Below, one piece after another: positions 6,917 to 14,199 of a DNA stretch of 20,559 nucleotides. The notes beneath the pieces are model-generated. The model made no database searches. It was not told where the DNA came from and worked only from the letters and a program-made list of their open reading frames with translations. The stretch covers positions 1 through 20,559 of the forward strand of contig DATGWF010000068.1 in the NCBI GenBank assembly GCA_035299585.1, read 5' to 3'. The stretch comes from DATGWF01 sp035299585. GTDB lineage: Bacteria > Actinomycetota > Actinomycetes > Actinomycetales > Microbacteriaceae. Position numbers and translations under genes: made by a program. How positions within the stretch are numbered: the stretch's first letter is position 1; each line of letters starts with the position of its first letter.

Positions 6917-7345
6917 TCAGCGCGAATTCAGGGCTTTCACGAGTGCGTCCGGCGACCGGGTCGAGACCAGCCAATATGGCGTCGGATCGGCGGGGTCGGT
7001 GAGGTCCACGCGCACCAGTCCGTTTGTCCAGGATCGCAGACACAACCAGGCGCGCGCGTCGAGACCCGAGTGCAGAGCGTCGAAACGTTCCGCGCCGCTT
7101 ATGGCGCGTGCCTCACCGAGGAAGTCGCGCTCAATCTGGCCGCGACCCGCTCGAAACGTGCCGTCGTCAACCGAGATGCGCGGGCTCATGACGAGCAGGA
7201 ACGCAACGATTGCGACGTACATCAGCACCGCCGAGACGATTCCGAGCCCGAGGTTGATGGGCGCGAGGGCAAGAATCACCGCGGGGATGATGAGCAGGGA
7301 AATCAGGAACCAGCTCAGCGGGGGCCAGACACGTTCGTGATACAT
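6917..7345 (-). CDS. DUF3093 family membrane protein
   Basis: Membrane protein of 142 residues, actinobacterial DUF3093 family (Rv2698 type), function unknown. It starts MYHERVWPPLSWFL, close to the family's YxERxW start. Two hydrophobic helices follow (about residues 10-30 and 33-53), then a soluble domain presumably in the cytoplasm. The conserved parts are an ALCLRSW-like segment (ARAWLCLRSW) and DPADPTPYWLVSTR near the C-terminus. The frame stays open 62 codons upstream, but family alignment supports the ATG at 7345. A GGAGGG abuts that ATG with no spacing, too close to act as a ribosome-binding site. A TAGACT -10-like element ends 7 bases before the ATG, so the transcript may be leaderless. 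The gene is divergent from dut. Confidence 0.85.
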   Translation of the reverse strand: MYHERVWPPLSWFLISLLIIPAVILALAPINLGLGIVSAVLMYVAIVAFLLVMSPRISVDDGTFRAGRGQIERDFLGEARAISGAERFDALHSGLDARAWLCLRSWTNGLVRVDLTDPADPTPYWLVSTRSPDALVKALNSR

Positions 7346-7352
7346 CCCTCCG

Positions 7353-7358
7353 AGTCTA
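7353..7358 (-). promoter_or_regulatory. Candidate -10 of a leaderless DUF3093 promoter
   Basis: On the minus strand TAGACT is separated from the DUF3093 ATG by 7 bases. This puts the expected transcription start at or within a base of the start codon. It matches the TANNNT-to-start layout of leaderless actinobacterial genes. Confidence 0.5.
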
Positions 7359-7361
7359 CGG

Positions 7362-7383
7362 CGCACCCTGAGAAAAGGGTGCG
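7362..7383. repeat. Inverted repeat between divergent DUF3093 and dut
   Basis: CGCACCCT (7362-7369) and AGGGTGCG (7376-7383) form a perfect 8-bp inverted repeat with a 6-base spacer GAGAAA. It lies in the -15 to -50 zone of both predicted promoters. As neither predicted transcript would include it, it is more likely a protein-binding site (or chance) than an RNA hairpin. Confidence 0.5.
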
Positions 7384-7401
7384 TCGAGAGCGAACATCCC
7401 C

Positions 7402-7407
7402 TAGCCT
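7402..7407 (+). promoter_or_regulatory. Candidate -10 of a leaderless dut promoter
   Basis: TAGCCT is followed by exactly 6 bases and then the GTG start of dut. No purine-rich ribosome-binding site is present between them. The geometry predicts transcription starting at the G of GTG. Confidence 0.55.
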
Positions 7408-7413
7408 CAACGC

Positions 7414-7869
7414 GTGAAAGATTTCGTAGAGGTGTTGCTGAAGGCCGACTATGAGCCCCAGTATGCGCACCCCGGGGACGCCGGAGCGGACCTGGTTTCG
7501 ACCGAGACGGTGACGCTCGAGCCGGGGGCACGGGCGACCGTGGGGACCGGGGTTTCGATTGCTCTTCCGGATGGCTACGTATGCTTCATCGTTCCGCGGA
7601 GCGGACTCGCATTCAAGCATGGAATCACCATTGTCAATGCGCCGGGAACGGTTGATGCGGGATACCGTGGCGAAATCAAGGTGTCGCTGTTGAACACCGA
7701 TGCAGAACAAGCTTTTACGATTTCGCCGGGCGATCGAATCGCCCAGGCGATTGTGATGCCGGTGAGCACCGCTCGGTTCATTCGAGTGGATACGCTTCCG
7801 GGAAGTGACCGCGGGGAGGGCGGATTTGGTTCGACTGGGGTGAGTTCACCACACGGAGGAAACCGATGA
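7414..7869 (+). CDS. dut: Deoxyuridine 5'-triphosphate nucleotidohydrolase (dUTPase)
   Basis: Cytoplasmic trimeric dUTPase that hydrolyses dUTP to dUMP and pyrophosphate, keeping uracil out of DNA and feeding dTMP synthesis; 151 residues. All five family motifs are present: I DAGADL (22-27), II PRSGLA (61-66), III GTVDAGYRGEIKV (78-90), IV DRIAQAIV (107-114) and V RGEGGFGSTG (133-142). Asp81 is the catalytic residue and Tyr84 the deoxyribose gate. The start is a GTG without a ribosome-binding site, 6 bases after a TANNNT element, suggesting a leaderless mRNA. Its stop overlaps the next start (ATGA at 7866-7869), so dut, DUF3710 and DUF3159 form one operon. Confidence 0.97.
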   Translation: MKDFVEVLLKADYEPQYAHPGDAGADLVSTETVTLEPGARATVGTGVSIALPDGYVCFIVPRSGLAFKHGITIVNAPGTVDAGYRGEIKVSLLNTDAEQAFTISPGDRIAQAIVMPVSTARFIRVDTLPGSDRGEGGFGSTGVSSPHGGNR

Positions 7870-8465
7870 GCGACGACATGATGACGGGCGAAGCGGGCTT
7901 CGAGAAGTCAGCTCCCGATGATCGGGACGTGTTCGGCCCGCTCGACGAGTCAGAGGCGAACCCTGCGCGGCCCTACATCGACCTCGGCGGACTCAAGATT
8001 TTGCCTCGAGAAGGACTGAACATTCGACTCGAAATCGATGAGGCGAGCAAGCGCGTCGTAGCCGCCGGGCTCGACTATGCCGATTCGTCCCTGCAGGTAC
8101 AGCCCTTCGCCGCTCCGCGCAATTCCGGTATGTGGCACGAGATTCGGGCGCAGATTACCGAGCAAATCGCAGGCCAGGGTGGTCAGATCACGCATCGCGA
8201 CGGCGTCTTCGGACCGGAGTTGCTCGCCCAGATTCCGGTCGCCGGTGAAGGCGGTGCAACCCACATGCGTCTGGCCCGCTTCATCGGCGTCGACGGCCCC
8301 CGATGGTTCCTTCGCGGCGTGATTTCCGGTGCCGGAGCGGTGGACCCGGAGGCCGCAGATCAGGTTGATGAGCTGTTCCGGTCGCTCGTCGTTGTGCGAG
8401 GGTCTTCGCCCATGCCGCCGCGCGACCTCATTCCGCTGAAGATGCCGGCAGGGAGTGTGTCGTGA
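7866..8465 (+). CDS. DUF3710 family protein
   Basis: Protein of 199 residues, actinobacterial DUF3710 family (Rv2696c type), function unknown. It has no signal peptide or membrane helix, so it is probably cytoplasmic. The first ~30 residues are acidic and variable. The conserved body starts at YIDLGGLKILPREGLNIRLEID and includes LQVQPFAAPRNSGMWHEIR, then LARFIGVDGPRWFLRGVISG. The C-terminus has the family-like PMPPRDLIPLKMP. The ATG overlaps the dut stop (ATGA) and has a strong GGAGGAA ribosome-binding site at 7856-7862 inside dut. Its own stop overlaps the next start (GTGA at 8462-8465). Tight coupling to dut suggests a shared process, perhaps nucleotide or DNA maintenance; that is inference only. 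Confidence 0.92.
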   Translation: MSDDMMTGEAGFEKSAPDDRDVFGPLDESEANPARPYIDLGGLKILPREGLNIRLEIDEASKRVVAAGLDYADSSLQVQPFAAPRNSGMWHEIRAQITEQIAGQGGQITHRDGVFGPELLAQIPVAGEGGATHMRLARFIGVDGPRWFLRGVISGAGAVDPEAADQVDELFRSLVVVRGSSPMPPRDLIPLKMPAGSVS

Positions 8466-9244
8466 GCGACGGTCGCGAGGAGGATGCCCAAGAGGCTTCG
8501 AATCCCGCGGCCGATGACGCAGCACACCAGTTTGCCGAGCTCGAAGCCCGGGTTGAAGAGCTAGCCGGTCGAGGGGGAGTCGCTGCGCTTGCCGAGAAGG
8601 AAACCATCGGCGGTGCCGACATCCTGGCCATTCTCGGTGGCGTGCGAGGGCTCGTCGAAACGATCGTGCCCGGGCTCATCTTCATCATCGCCTTTGCACT
8701 CGGCCAAGCACTCGGTTGGCCCAGTGCACAAACGCTCACGGTGTCGCTTGCCACTTCGCTCGGCTCTGCCGTCGTGTTCGTTGGGGCTCGCATATTGCAG
8801 CGGGGGACGTCTCGTTCGGCGATAGCTGGCTTGTTGGGTGCCGCCGCGTCCGCCGCGATTGCGCTGTTCACCGGGAATCCGTCCGATAACTTTCTCCTCG
8901 GCCTCATCATCAACGCCGTGTACGGCTCGGCGATGCTGATTTCGGTGGTCGTGCGCTGGCCGCTCATTGGCCTGGTCGTCGGCGTATTGATGTCGGACGG
9001 TGTGCGGTGGCGGAAACACGCACGTCGCTTTCGCGGGATGACCTGGCTGACGTTGCTGTGGGCCGGCTTGTTTGGATTGCGACTCGCTGTCGAGCTGCCG
9101 CTCTATCTTGCCGGGGAGTCCCAGGTGGTGGCGCTCGGCATCGCCAAGCTCGCGCTCGGTACGCCGCTCTATGCGCTGTGCGTTGTCATCACGTGGCTGG
9201 TCGCTCGCGCGTTGTATCCCACATCGCGTTCCGAAGCCAACTAA
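8462..9244 (+). CDS. DUF3159 family membrane protein
   Basis: Membrane protein of 260 residues, actinobacterial DUF3159 family, function unknown. An acidic cytoplasmic N-terminus of ~50 residues with a short helical stretch (FAELEARVEELAG) is followed by about seven hydrophobic segments, from VETIVPGLIFIIAFALG near residue 66 to the last at ~232-250. Charged loops include RWRKHARRFRG. The conserved VRGLVETIVPG and LRLAVELPLYLAG motifs mark the family. The start is GTG, overlapping the DUF3710 stop (GTGA), so it is translationally coupled as the last gene of the dut operon. The TAA stop is followed at once by the palindrome upstream of acnA, and no separate terminator hairpin is visible. Confidence 0.9.
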   Translation: MSDGREEDAQEASNPAADDAAHQFAELEARVEELAGRGGVAALAEKETIGGADILAILGGVRGLVETIVPGLIFIIAFALGQALGWPSAQTLTVSLATSLGSAVVFVGARILQRGTSRSAIAGLLGAAASAAIALFTGNPSDNFLLGLIINAVYGSAMLISVVVRWPLIGLVVGVLMSDGVRWRKHARRFRGMTWLTLLWAGLFGLRLAVELPLYLAGESQVVALGIAKLALGTPLYALCVVITWLVARALYPTSRSEAN

Positions 9245-9246
9245 GA

Positions 9247-9264
9247 TATCTTGATATCAAGATA
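9247..9264. promoter_or_regulatory. Perfect 18-bp palindrome upstream of acnA, likely operator
   Basis: TATCTTGATATCAAGATA reads the same on both strands over all 18 bases. It is AT-rich in a GC-rich region. It starts 2 bases after the DUF3159 stop and ends 25 bases before the acnA ATG. Two -10-like hexamers overlap or abut it: TAAGAT (9242-9247) and TAAATT (9263-9268). A dimeric repressor bound here would block acnA transcription. I cannot assign a known regulator; it does not resemble the IdeR/DtxR iron box or the AcnR and GlxR sites of corynebacteria as I remember them. Confidence 0.75.
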
Positions 9265-9289
9265 AATTCGCGCTGACGAAAGGACGATG

Positions 9290-12100
9290 ATGTCAGCAGT
9301 CAACAGTTTCGGAGCCAAGGCCGCCCTCAGCGTTGCTGGAACCGACTACGAAATCTTCCGCATCGACCAGGTGCCCGGTCACGAGAAGCTTCCGTTCAGC
9401 CTCAAGGTGCTGCTCGAAAACCTGCTTCGCACCGAGGACGGCGCGAACGTCACGAAGGCACAGATCGAGGCACTCGGCAACTGGGTACCCACCGCGGAAC
9501 CCGACACCGAGATTCAGTTCACCCCGGCGCGTGTCGTCATGCAGGACTTCACCGGCGTGCCGTGCGTTGTCGACCTGGCTACGATGCGCGAGGCCGTCTC
9601 GGCTCTCGGTGGCGACCCGACCAAGATCAACCCGCTGTCGCCCGCCGAACTTGTCATCGACCACTCGGTTATCGCTGATTTGTTCGGCAAGCCGGACTCG
9701 TTCGAGCGCAATGTCGAAATCGAGTACGAGCGCAACGGAGAGCGCTACCAGTTCCTGCGTTGGGGCCAGACGGCATTCGACGACTTCAAGGTCGTTCCGC
9801 CCGGAACCGGCATCGTCCACCAGGTCAACATCGAATACCTCGCCCGCGTCACCATGACGCGCGAGGTGGACGGTGTCCTTCGCGCATACCCGGACAGCTG
9901 CGTCGGTACCGACTCGCACACCACCATGGTCAACGGTCTCGGTGTACTCGGTTGGGGAGTTGGCGGTATCGAGGCCGAGGCGGCGATGCTGGGCCAGCCC
10001 GTTTCGATGCTTATCCCGAAGGTGGTCGGTTTCAAGCTGACCGGTGAGATTCCCGCCGGCGTCACGGCGACCGACGTTGTGCTCACCATCACTCAAATGC
10101 TGCGTCAGCACGGAGTGGTCGGTAAGTTCGTCGAGTTCTACGGCGAGGGCGTCGGCTCGGTGCCGCTCGCAAACCGCGCCACCATCGGCAACATGAGCCC
10201 CGAGTTCGGTTCGACCGCTGCCATGTTCCCGATCGACGATGTCACGCTCGACTACTTGCGCCTGACCGGCCGCAGCGACGAACAGATTGCGCTTGTTGAG
10301 GCATACGCCAAGACGCAGAAGTTGTGGCACACCCCGGAGAGCGAGCCCGCCTTCAGCGAATACCTCGAGCTCGACCTGTCGACGGTCGTCCCGTCGATCG
10401 CAGGCCCGAAGCGCCCGCAGGACCGCATTCTGTTGTCAGAGGCGAAGTCTTCGTTTGCACACGACGTCTTGAACTACACCGCGACGTCGACGGATGCCGT
10501 CGATGTCGCCGGTGACGCGTCGTTCCCGGCCTCGGACCCCTCCGGATTGACCCCGGAGGACTCGAAGCACGATGGCGACATCGTCGATGTGGTCCACTCG
10601 CCCGCCGAGGTCTCGAAGCCGACCAAGGTGCACACCGCAGATGGCAAGAAGTACACCATCAATCACGGCGCGGTTGCACTTGCGGCCATCACCTCGTGCA
10701 CGAACACCTCGAACCCCTCCGTCATGATTGCCGCGGGTCTCATCGCCCGCAACGCGGTCAAGAAGGGTCTCAAGACCAAGCCGTGGGTCAAGACGACACT
10801 CGGCCCGGGCTCGAAGGTGGTCACCGACTACTACGAGAAGTCCGGTCTCGACAAGGACCTCGAGGCGCTCGGCTTCTACACCGTTGGATACGGCTGCACG
10901 ATCTGTATCGGCAACACCGGTCCGCTCATCGACGAGGTCTCGGCCGCCATCAACGAGAACGACCTCGCCGTGACGGCAGTGCTCTCGGGCAACCGCAACT
11001 TCGAGGGTCGTATCCACCCGGACATCAAGATGAACTACCTCGCGAGCCCGCCGCTCGTTGTGGCATACGCGCTTGCCGGTTCGATGCACTTCGACTTCGA
11101 GAAGGACGCCCTGGGTGTGGGCTCGGACGGTCAGCCGGTGTACCTGCGTGACATTTGGCCCGACACCGCCGAGGTGCAGGCCACCATCGACAGCTCGATT
11201 TCAACCGAAATGTTCAAGTCGAAGTACGACACCGTATTTGAGGGCGACGAGCGTTGGCGTGGGCTTCCCACGCCGACCGGACCGGTCTTCGAATGGGATG
11301 ACGCCTCGACCTACGTCCGTAAGGCCCCGTACTTCGATGGCATGTCCATGACGCCGGATCCGGTTCGTGACATCGTCGGTGCGCGGGTGCTGGCCAAGCT
11401 CGGCGACTCGGTCACCACCGACCACATCTCTCCGGCTGGTTCGATCAAGCCCGGAACCCCGGCGGCTCAGTACCTCGAGCAGCACGGTGTCGCGGTGAAG
11501 GACTTCAACTCCTACGGCTCGCGCCGAGGCAACCACGAGGTCATGATTCGCGGTACCTTCGCCAACATCCGTCTCAAGAACCAGCTCCTGGACGGCGTCG
11601 AGGGTGGATACACTCGCGACTTCACGCAGGCAGAGGGACCGCAGTCGTTCATCTATGACGCCTCGGTCAACTATCAGTCCGCGGGCACGCCGCTCGTCAT
11701 CTTCGGTGGCAAGGAATATGGGTCGGGTTCGAGCCGTGACTGGGCTGCCAAGGGCACGAGCCTGCTCGGTGTGAAGGCGGTCATCGCGGAGAGCTTCGAG
11801 CGCATTCACCGCTCGAACCTCATCGGTATGGGCGTTATCCCGCTGCAGTTCCCGGCTGGCAAGACCGCGGACGACCTTGGCCTCGACGGCACCGAGATCA
11901 TCACGATCGCCGGAATCGAACAGCTCAACGAGGGAGTCACCCCGAAGACGCTGACGGTCACGGCGACCCCGAGCGCACACTCGGCGCCCGGCAAGGCTCC
12001 CATCGAGTTCGAAGCCGTGGTGCGGATCGATACCCCCGGTGAAGCCGACTACTACCGCAACGGCGGCATTCTGCAGTACGTGCTGCGTAGCCTCGTATAG
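9290..12100 (+). CDS. acnA: Aconitate hydratase A
   Basis: Fe-S enzyme of the TCA cycle converting citrate to isocitrate through cis-aconitate in the cytoplasm; 936 residues, normal for the AcnA/IRP1 type. The three [4Fe-4S] ligands are Cys470 (in AITSCTNTSNPS) and Cys536 and Cys539 (in GYGCTICIGNTG). The substrate-site segment GVLGWGVGGIEAEAAMLGQP and the C-terminal swivel-domain motif GGKEYGSGSSRDWAAKG are intact. Two adjacent ATGs exist at 9287 and 9290. The second is preferred because AAAGGA (9279-9284) then has 5 bases of spacing instead of 2. Expression probably depends on the palindrome just upstream. A strong hairpin follows the stop, so dxs is a separate unit. Confidence 0.97.
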   Translation: MSAVNSFGAKAALSVAGTDYEIFRIDQVPGHEKLPFSLKVLLENLLRTEDGANVTKAQIEALGNWVPTAEPDTEIQFTPARVVMQDFTGVPCVVDLATMREAVSALGGDPTKINPLSPAELVIDHSVIADLFGKPDSFERNVEIEYERNGERYQFLRWGQTAFDDFKVVPPGTGIVHQVNIEYLARVTMTREVDGVLRAYPDSCVGTDSHTTMVNGLGVLGWGVGGIEAEAAMLGQPVSMLIPKVVGFKLTGEIPAGVTATDVVLTITQMLRQHGVVGKFVEFYGEGVGSVPLANRATIGNMSPEFGSTAAMFPIDDVTLDYLRLTGRSDEQIALVEAYAKTQKLWHTPESEPAFSEYLELDLSTVVPSIAGPKRPQDRILLSEAKSSFAHDVLNYTATSTDAVDVAGDASFPASDPSGLTPEDSKHDGDIVDVVHSPAEVSKPTKVHTADGKKYTINHGAVALAAITSCTNTSNPSVMIAAGLIARNAVKKGLKTKPWVKTTLGPGSKVVTDYYEKSGLDKDLEALGFYTVGYGCTICIGNTGPLIDEVSAAINENDLAVTAVLSGNRNFEGRIHPDIKMNYLASPPLVVAYALAGSMHFDFEKDALGVGSDGQPVYLRDIWPDTAEVQATIDSSISTEMFKSKYDTVFEGDERWRGLPTPTGPVFEWDDASTYVRKAPYFDGMSMTPDPVRDIVGARVLAKLGDSVTTDHISPAGSIKPGTPAAQYLEQHGVAVKDFNSYGSRRGNHEVMIRGTFANIRLKNQLLDGVEGGYTRDFTQAEGPQSFIYDASVNYQSAGTPLVIFGGKEYGSGSSRDWAAKGTSLLGVKAVIAESFERIHRSNLIGMGVIPLQFPAGKTADDLGLDGTEIITIAGIEQLNEGVTPKTLTVTATPSAHSAPGKAPIEFEAVVRIDTPGEADYYRNGGILQYVLRSLV

Positions 12101-12114
12101 CGGCGATTGCACTC

Positions 12115-12145
12115 GAGAGGCGGTCCCGATTCGGGGCCGCCTCTC
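12115..12145 (+). terminator. Terminator hairpin after acnA
   Basis: A 13-bp stem with a single T-G wobble (12115-12127 with 12133-12145) encloses the loop GATTC. It begins 14 bases after the acnA stop. There is no clear T-tract, which is common for actinobacterial terminators. It ends 14 bases before the -10-like element of dxs. Confidence 0.75.
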
Positions 12146-12159
12146 AGTCGTTCGATGAC

Positions 12160-12165
12160 TAGACT
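12160..12165 (+). promoter_or_regulatory. Candidate -10 element for dxs
   Basis: TAGACT fits TANNNT and lies 22 bases before the preferred dxs GTG. A GGGAGG ribosome-binding site (12177-12182) lies between. The -35 zone falls inside the acnA terminator hairpin and does not resemble TTGACA. Confidence 0.45.
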
Positions 12166-12187
12166 GGCTCAGGAGAGGGAGGTGCGC

Positions 12188-14131
12188 GTGAGCGTTCTCG
12201 ATCGCATCAACGGACCACGAGATCTCGACGGTCTGAGCTTGTCAGAGCTTGAACAGCTTGCGAGCGACATCCGCGCCGCACTCGTGACGAGCGTCGCGAA
12301 GACCGGTGGACACCTCGGGCCGAACCTCGGAGTGGTCGAGTTGACCATCGCCCTGCACCGCGTGTTCAACTCGCCGCACGACCCCATCGTTTTCGACACC
12401 GGACACCAGTCCTACGTGCACAAGATGTTGACCGGGCGCAAAGACCTCTCGACCCTGCGTCAGACCGGTGGTCTCGCCGGATATCCGCAGCGAAGCGAGT
12501 CCGAGCATGACATCGTCGAAAGCTCACACGCCTCAAGTTCGCTGTCCTGGGCCGACGGTATTTCGCGCGCCTACACCATGTCCGGTCAGGGAGACCGGCA
12601 CGTCATCGCGGTCGTCGGCGACGGTGCACTGACGGGTGGCATGACCTGGGAAGCACTCAACAACATTTCCGATGACAACGACCGCAACCTCGTTGTCGTC
12701 GTGAACGATAACGGCCGTTCCTACGCGCCCACCATTGGTGGCATGGCCCGCTTCCTCAGCAACGTACGTACTCGGCGGAGCTACAAGAACTGGCGCGCAC
12801 GCAGCGAGCGGTTCTTTGCCCGCTTCGGACACCCCGGTCGCGCGTTTTACCGCGGGGTGCGTGGCGCGGTGCGCGGCTTCTTGAGCCGATTCACGAACAA
12901 TCAAGACCTCTACTCCAACCTCGACATCAAATATGTTGGCCCGGTTGATGGCCACGACCTGCACGCGCTCGAAGTTGCCTTCCGCCAAGCCCGCGATTTT
13001 GGCGCGCCGGTGATTGTGCACGTCATCACCGAGAAGGGCCGCGGGTATGAACCGGCCCGAAACGACGTCGCGGATCAGTTTCACGCGGTCGGGCAAATCG
13101 ACCCGACATCCGGGGAACCGCTCGAGGCGTCAAGCGGGCCGAGCTGGACGGGTGTGTTTGCCGATGCCCTCGTTGCGGAGGCCGAGCGCCGCAGCGATGT
13201 TGTCGCCATAACCGCGGCCATGCTGCGCCCGACCGGCCTGCACAAGATGGCTGACCGTTTCCCGGGCCGGGTGCTCGACGTGGGCATCGCTGAACAACAC
13301 GCCGTGACCTCGGCCGCTGGCCTGGCCTATGGCGGTCTGCACCCGGTGGTCGCGGTGTACGCCACGTTCATCAACCGCGCGTTCGACCAGGTCCTCATGG
13401 ATGTCGCGTTGCACAAGGCCGGCGTCACGTTTGTGCTTGACCGCGCCGGTGTCACCGGACCGGACGGGCCGAGCCATCATGGCGTCTGGGACCTCGCCAT
13501 CCTGCAGGTGGTCCCGGGAATCCGCATCGCGGCACCGCGCGACGCTTCGCGCCTGACGCAAGAGTTTAGCGAGGCAATCGCCGTCTCCGACGCTCCAACC
13601 GTCGTGCGATTCCCGAAGGGGAGCCCGGGCGAAGACATTGCGGCCATCCGGCGCACGAGCGACGGAGTCGATGTCCTCCGCGAGAGCGACAAGTCGGATG
13701 TGCTTATCGTGTGCGTCGGTCCGATGGCTCGAATCGGTCTGAAGGTCGCCGAGCTTCTGCATGCGCAGGGCATTGGTGCGACCGTCGTCGACCCGCGCTG
13801 GGTGGTGCCGGTTCCCGGGAGCATCGTCGAGCTCGCCCGAACCCATCGGCTCGTCGTCTCTATCGAAGACGGCGTGCGCGTGGGTGGCATCGGTACGCGC
13901 ATTCGACAGGACCTGCGAGCCGCGGAGGTCGACACCGCGGTGACCGAAATCGGTCTCCCGGACGAGTTTCTCGACCACGGCGACCGCAGCGACATCTTGG
14001 CTCGGGTTCGCCTCACCGCGACGGACATCGCCCACGATGTCACCGGAATGGTGCTCGGCGTGAAGCTCCCACATGCGCGCCCTGAGAGCGCCGCAGCGGC
14101 AACACGAAGCGACGCCACGGCATCGAAGTAA
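12188..14131 (+). CDS. dxs: 1-deoxy-D-xylulose-5-phosphate synthase
   Basis: Thiamine-diphosphate enzyme that condenses pyruvate with glyceraldehyde 3-phosphate, the first step of the MEP isoprenoid pathway in the cytoplasm. With the GTG at 12188 it is 647 residues, the usual length. That start has GGGAGG with 5 bases of spacing and gives the family N-terminus MSVLDRINGPRDL. The frame is open to an ATG at 12107, but that would begin inside the acnA terminator. Seen motifs: GGHLGPNLG (His42), DTGHQSYVHK (His73), the diphosphate-binding GDG (144-146) with NDN downstream, and AEQH with the activating Glu369. The last ~20 residues are a poorly conserved Ala-rich tail. The neighbouring rnd and DUF3000 genes recur next to dxs1 in mycobacteria. 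Confidence 0.96.
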   Translation: MSVLDRINGPRDLDGLSLSELEQLASDIRAALVTSVAKTGGHLGPNLGVVELTIALHRVFNSPHDPIVFDTGHQSYVHKMLTGRKDLSTLRQTGGLAGYPQRSESEHDIVESSHASSSLSWADGISRAYTMSGQGDRHVIAVVGDGALTGGMTWEALNNISDDNDRNLVVVVNDNGRSYAPTIGGMARFLSNVRTRRSYKNWRARSERFFARFGHPGRAFYRGVRGAVRGFLSRFTNNQDLYSNLDIKYVGPVDGHDLHALEVAFRQARDFGAPVIVHVITEKGRGYEPARNDVADQFHAVGQIDPTSGEPLEASSGPSWTGVFADALVAEAERRSDVVAITAAMLRPTGLHKMADRFPGRVLDVGIAEQHAVTSAAGLAYGGLHPVVAVYATFINRAFDQVLMDVALHKAGVTFVLDRAGVTGPDGPSHHGVWDLAILQVVPGIRIAAPRDASRLTQEFSEAIAVSDAPTVVRFPKGSPGEDIAAIRRTSDGVDVLRESDKSDVLIVCVGPMARIGLKVAELLHAQGIGATVVDPRWVVPVPGSIVELARTHRLVVSIEDGVRVGGIGTRIRQDLRAAEVDTAVTEIGLPDEFLDHGDRSDILARVRLTATDIAHDVTGMVLGVKLPHARPESAAAATRSDATASK

Positions 14132-14152
14132 CGCCACTCCGAGATGCCCGAG

Positions 14153-14167
14153 GCCCGGTGACCGGGC
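14153..14167. terminator. Possible two-way terminator between dxs and fadB
   Basis: GCCCGG-TGA-CCGGGC is a 6-bp perfect stem with a 3-base loop in the 68-base gap between the convergent dxs and fadB genes. No T-tract flanks it on either side. It could serve both genes, but the stem is short. Confidence 0.35.
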
Positions 14168-14199
14168 TGAGTGCTTCGCTCGTCAGCTCGTGCGCTCCG

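Noticed and set aside
7346..7531. Upstream extension of the DUF3093 frame to an ATG at 7531
   Set aside because: The extra 62 residues are Arg/Pro/Ser-rich, oppose the start of dut, and precede the conserved YHERVW start of the family.
9293..10330. A 345-codon minus-strand open frame opposite acnA
   Set aside because: Antisense shadow of acnA; its peptide shows no recognisable domain while the sense strand encodes a complete aconitase.
12107..12187. Upstream ATG start for dxs at 12107
   Set aside because: It would begin inside the acnA terminator and add 27 unconserved residues. The GTG at 12188 has a good ribosome-binding site and the family N-terminus.
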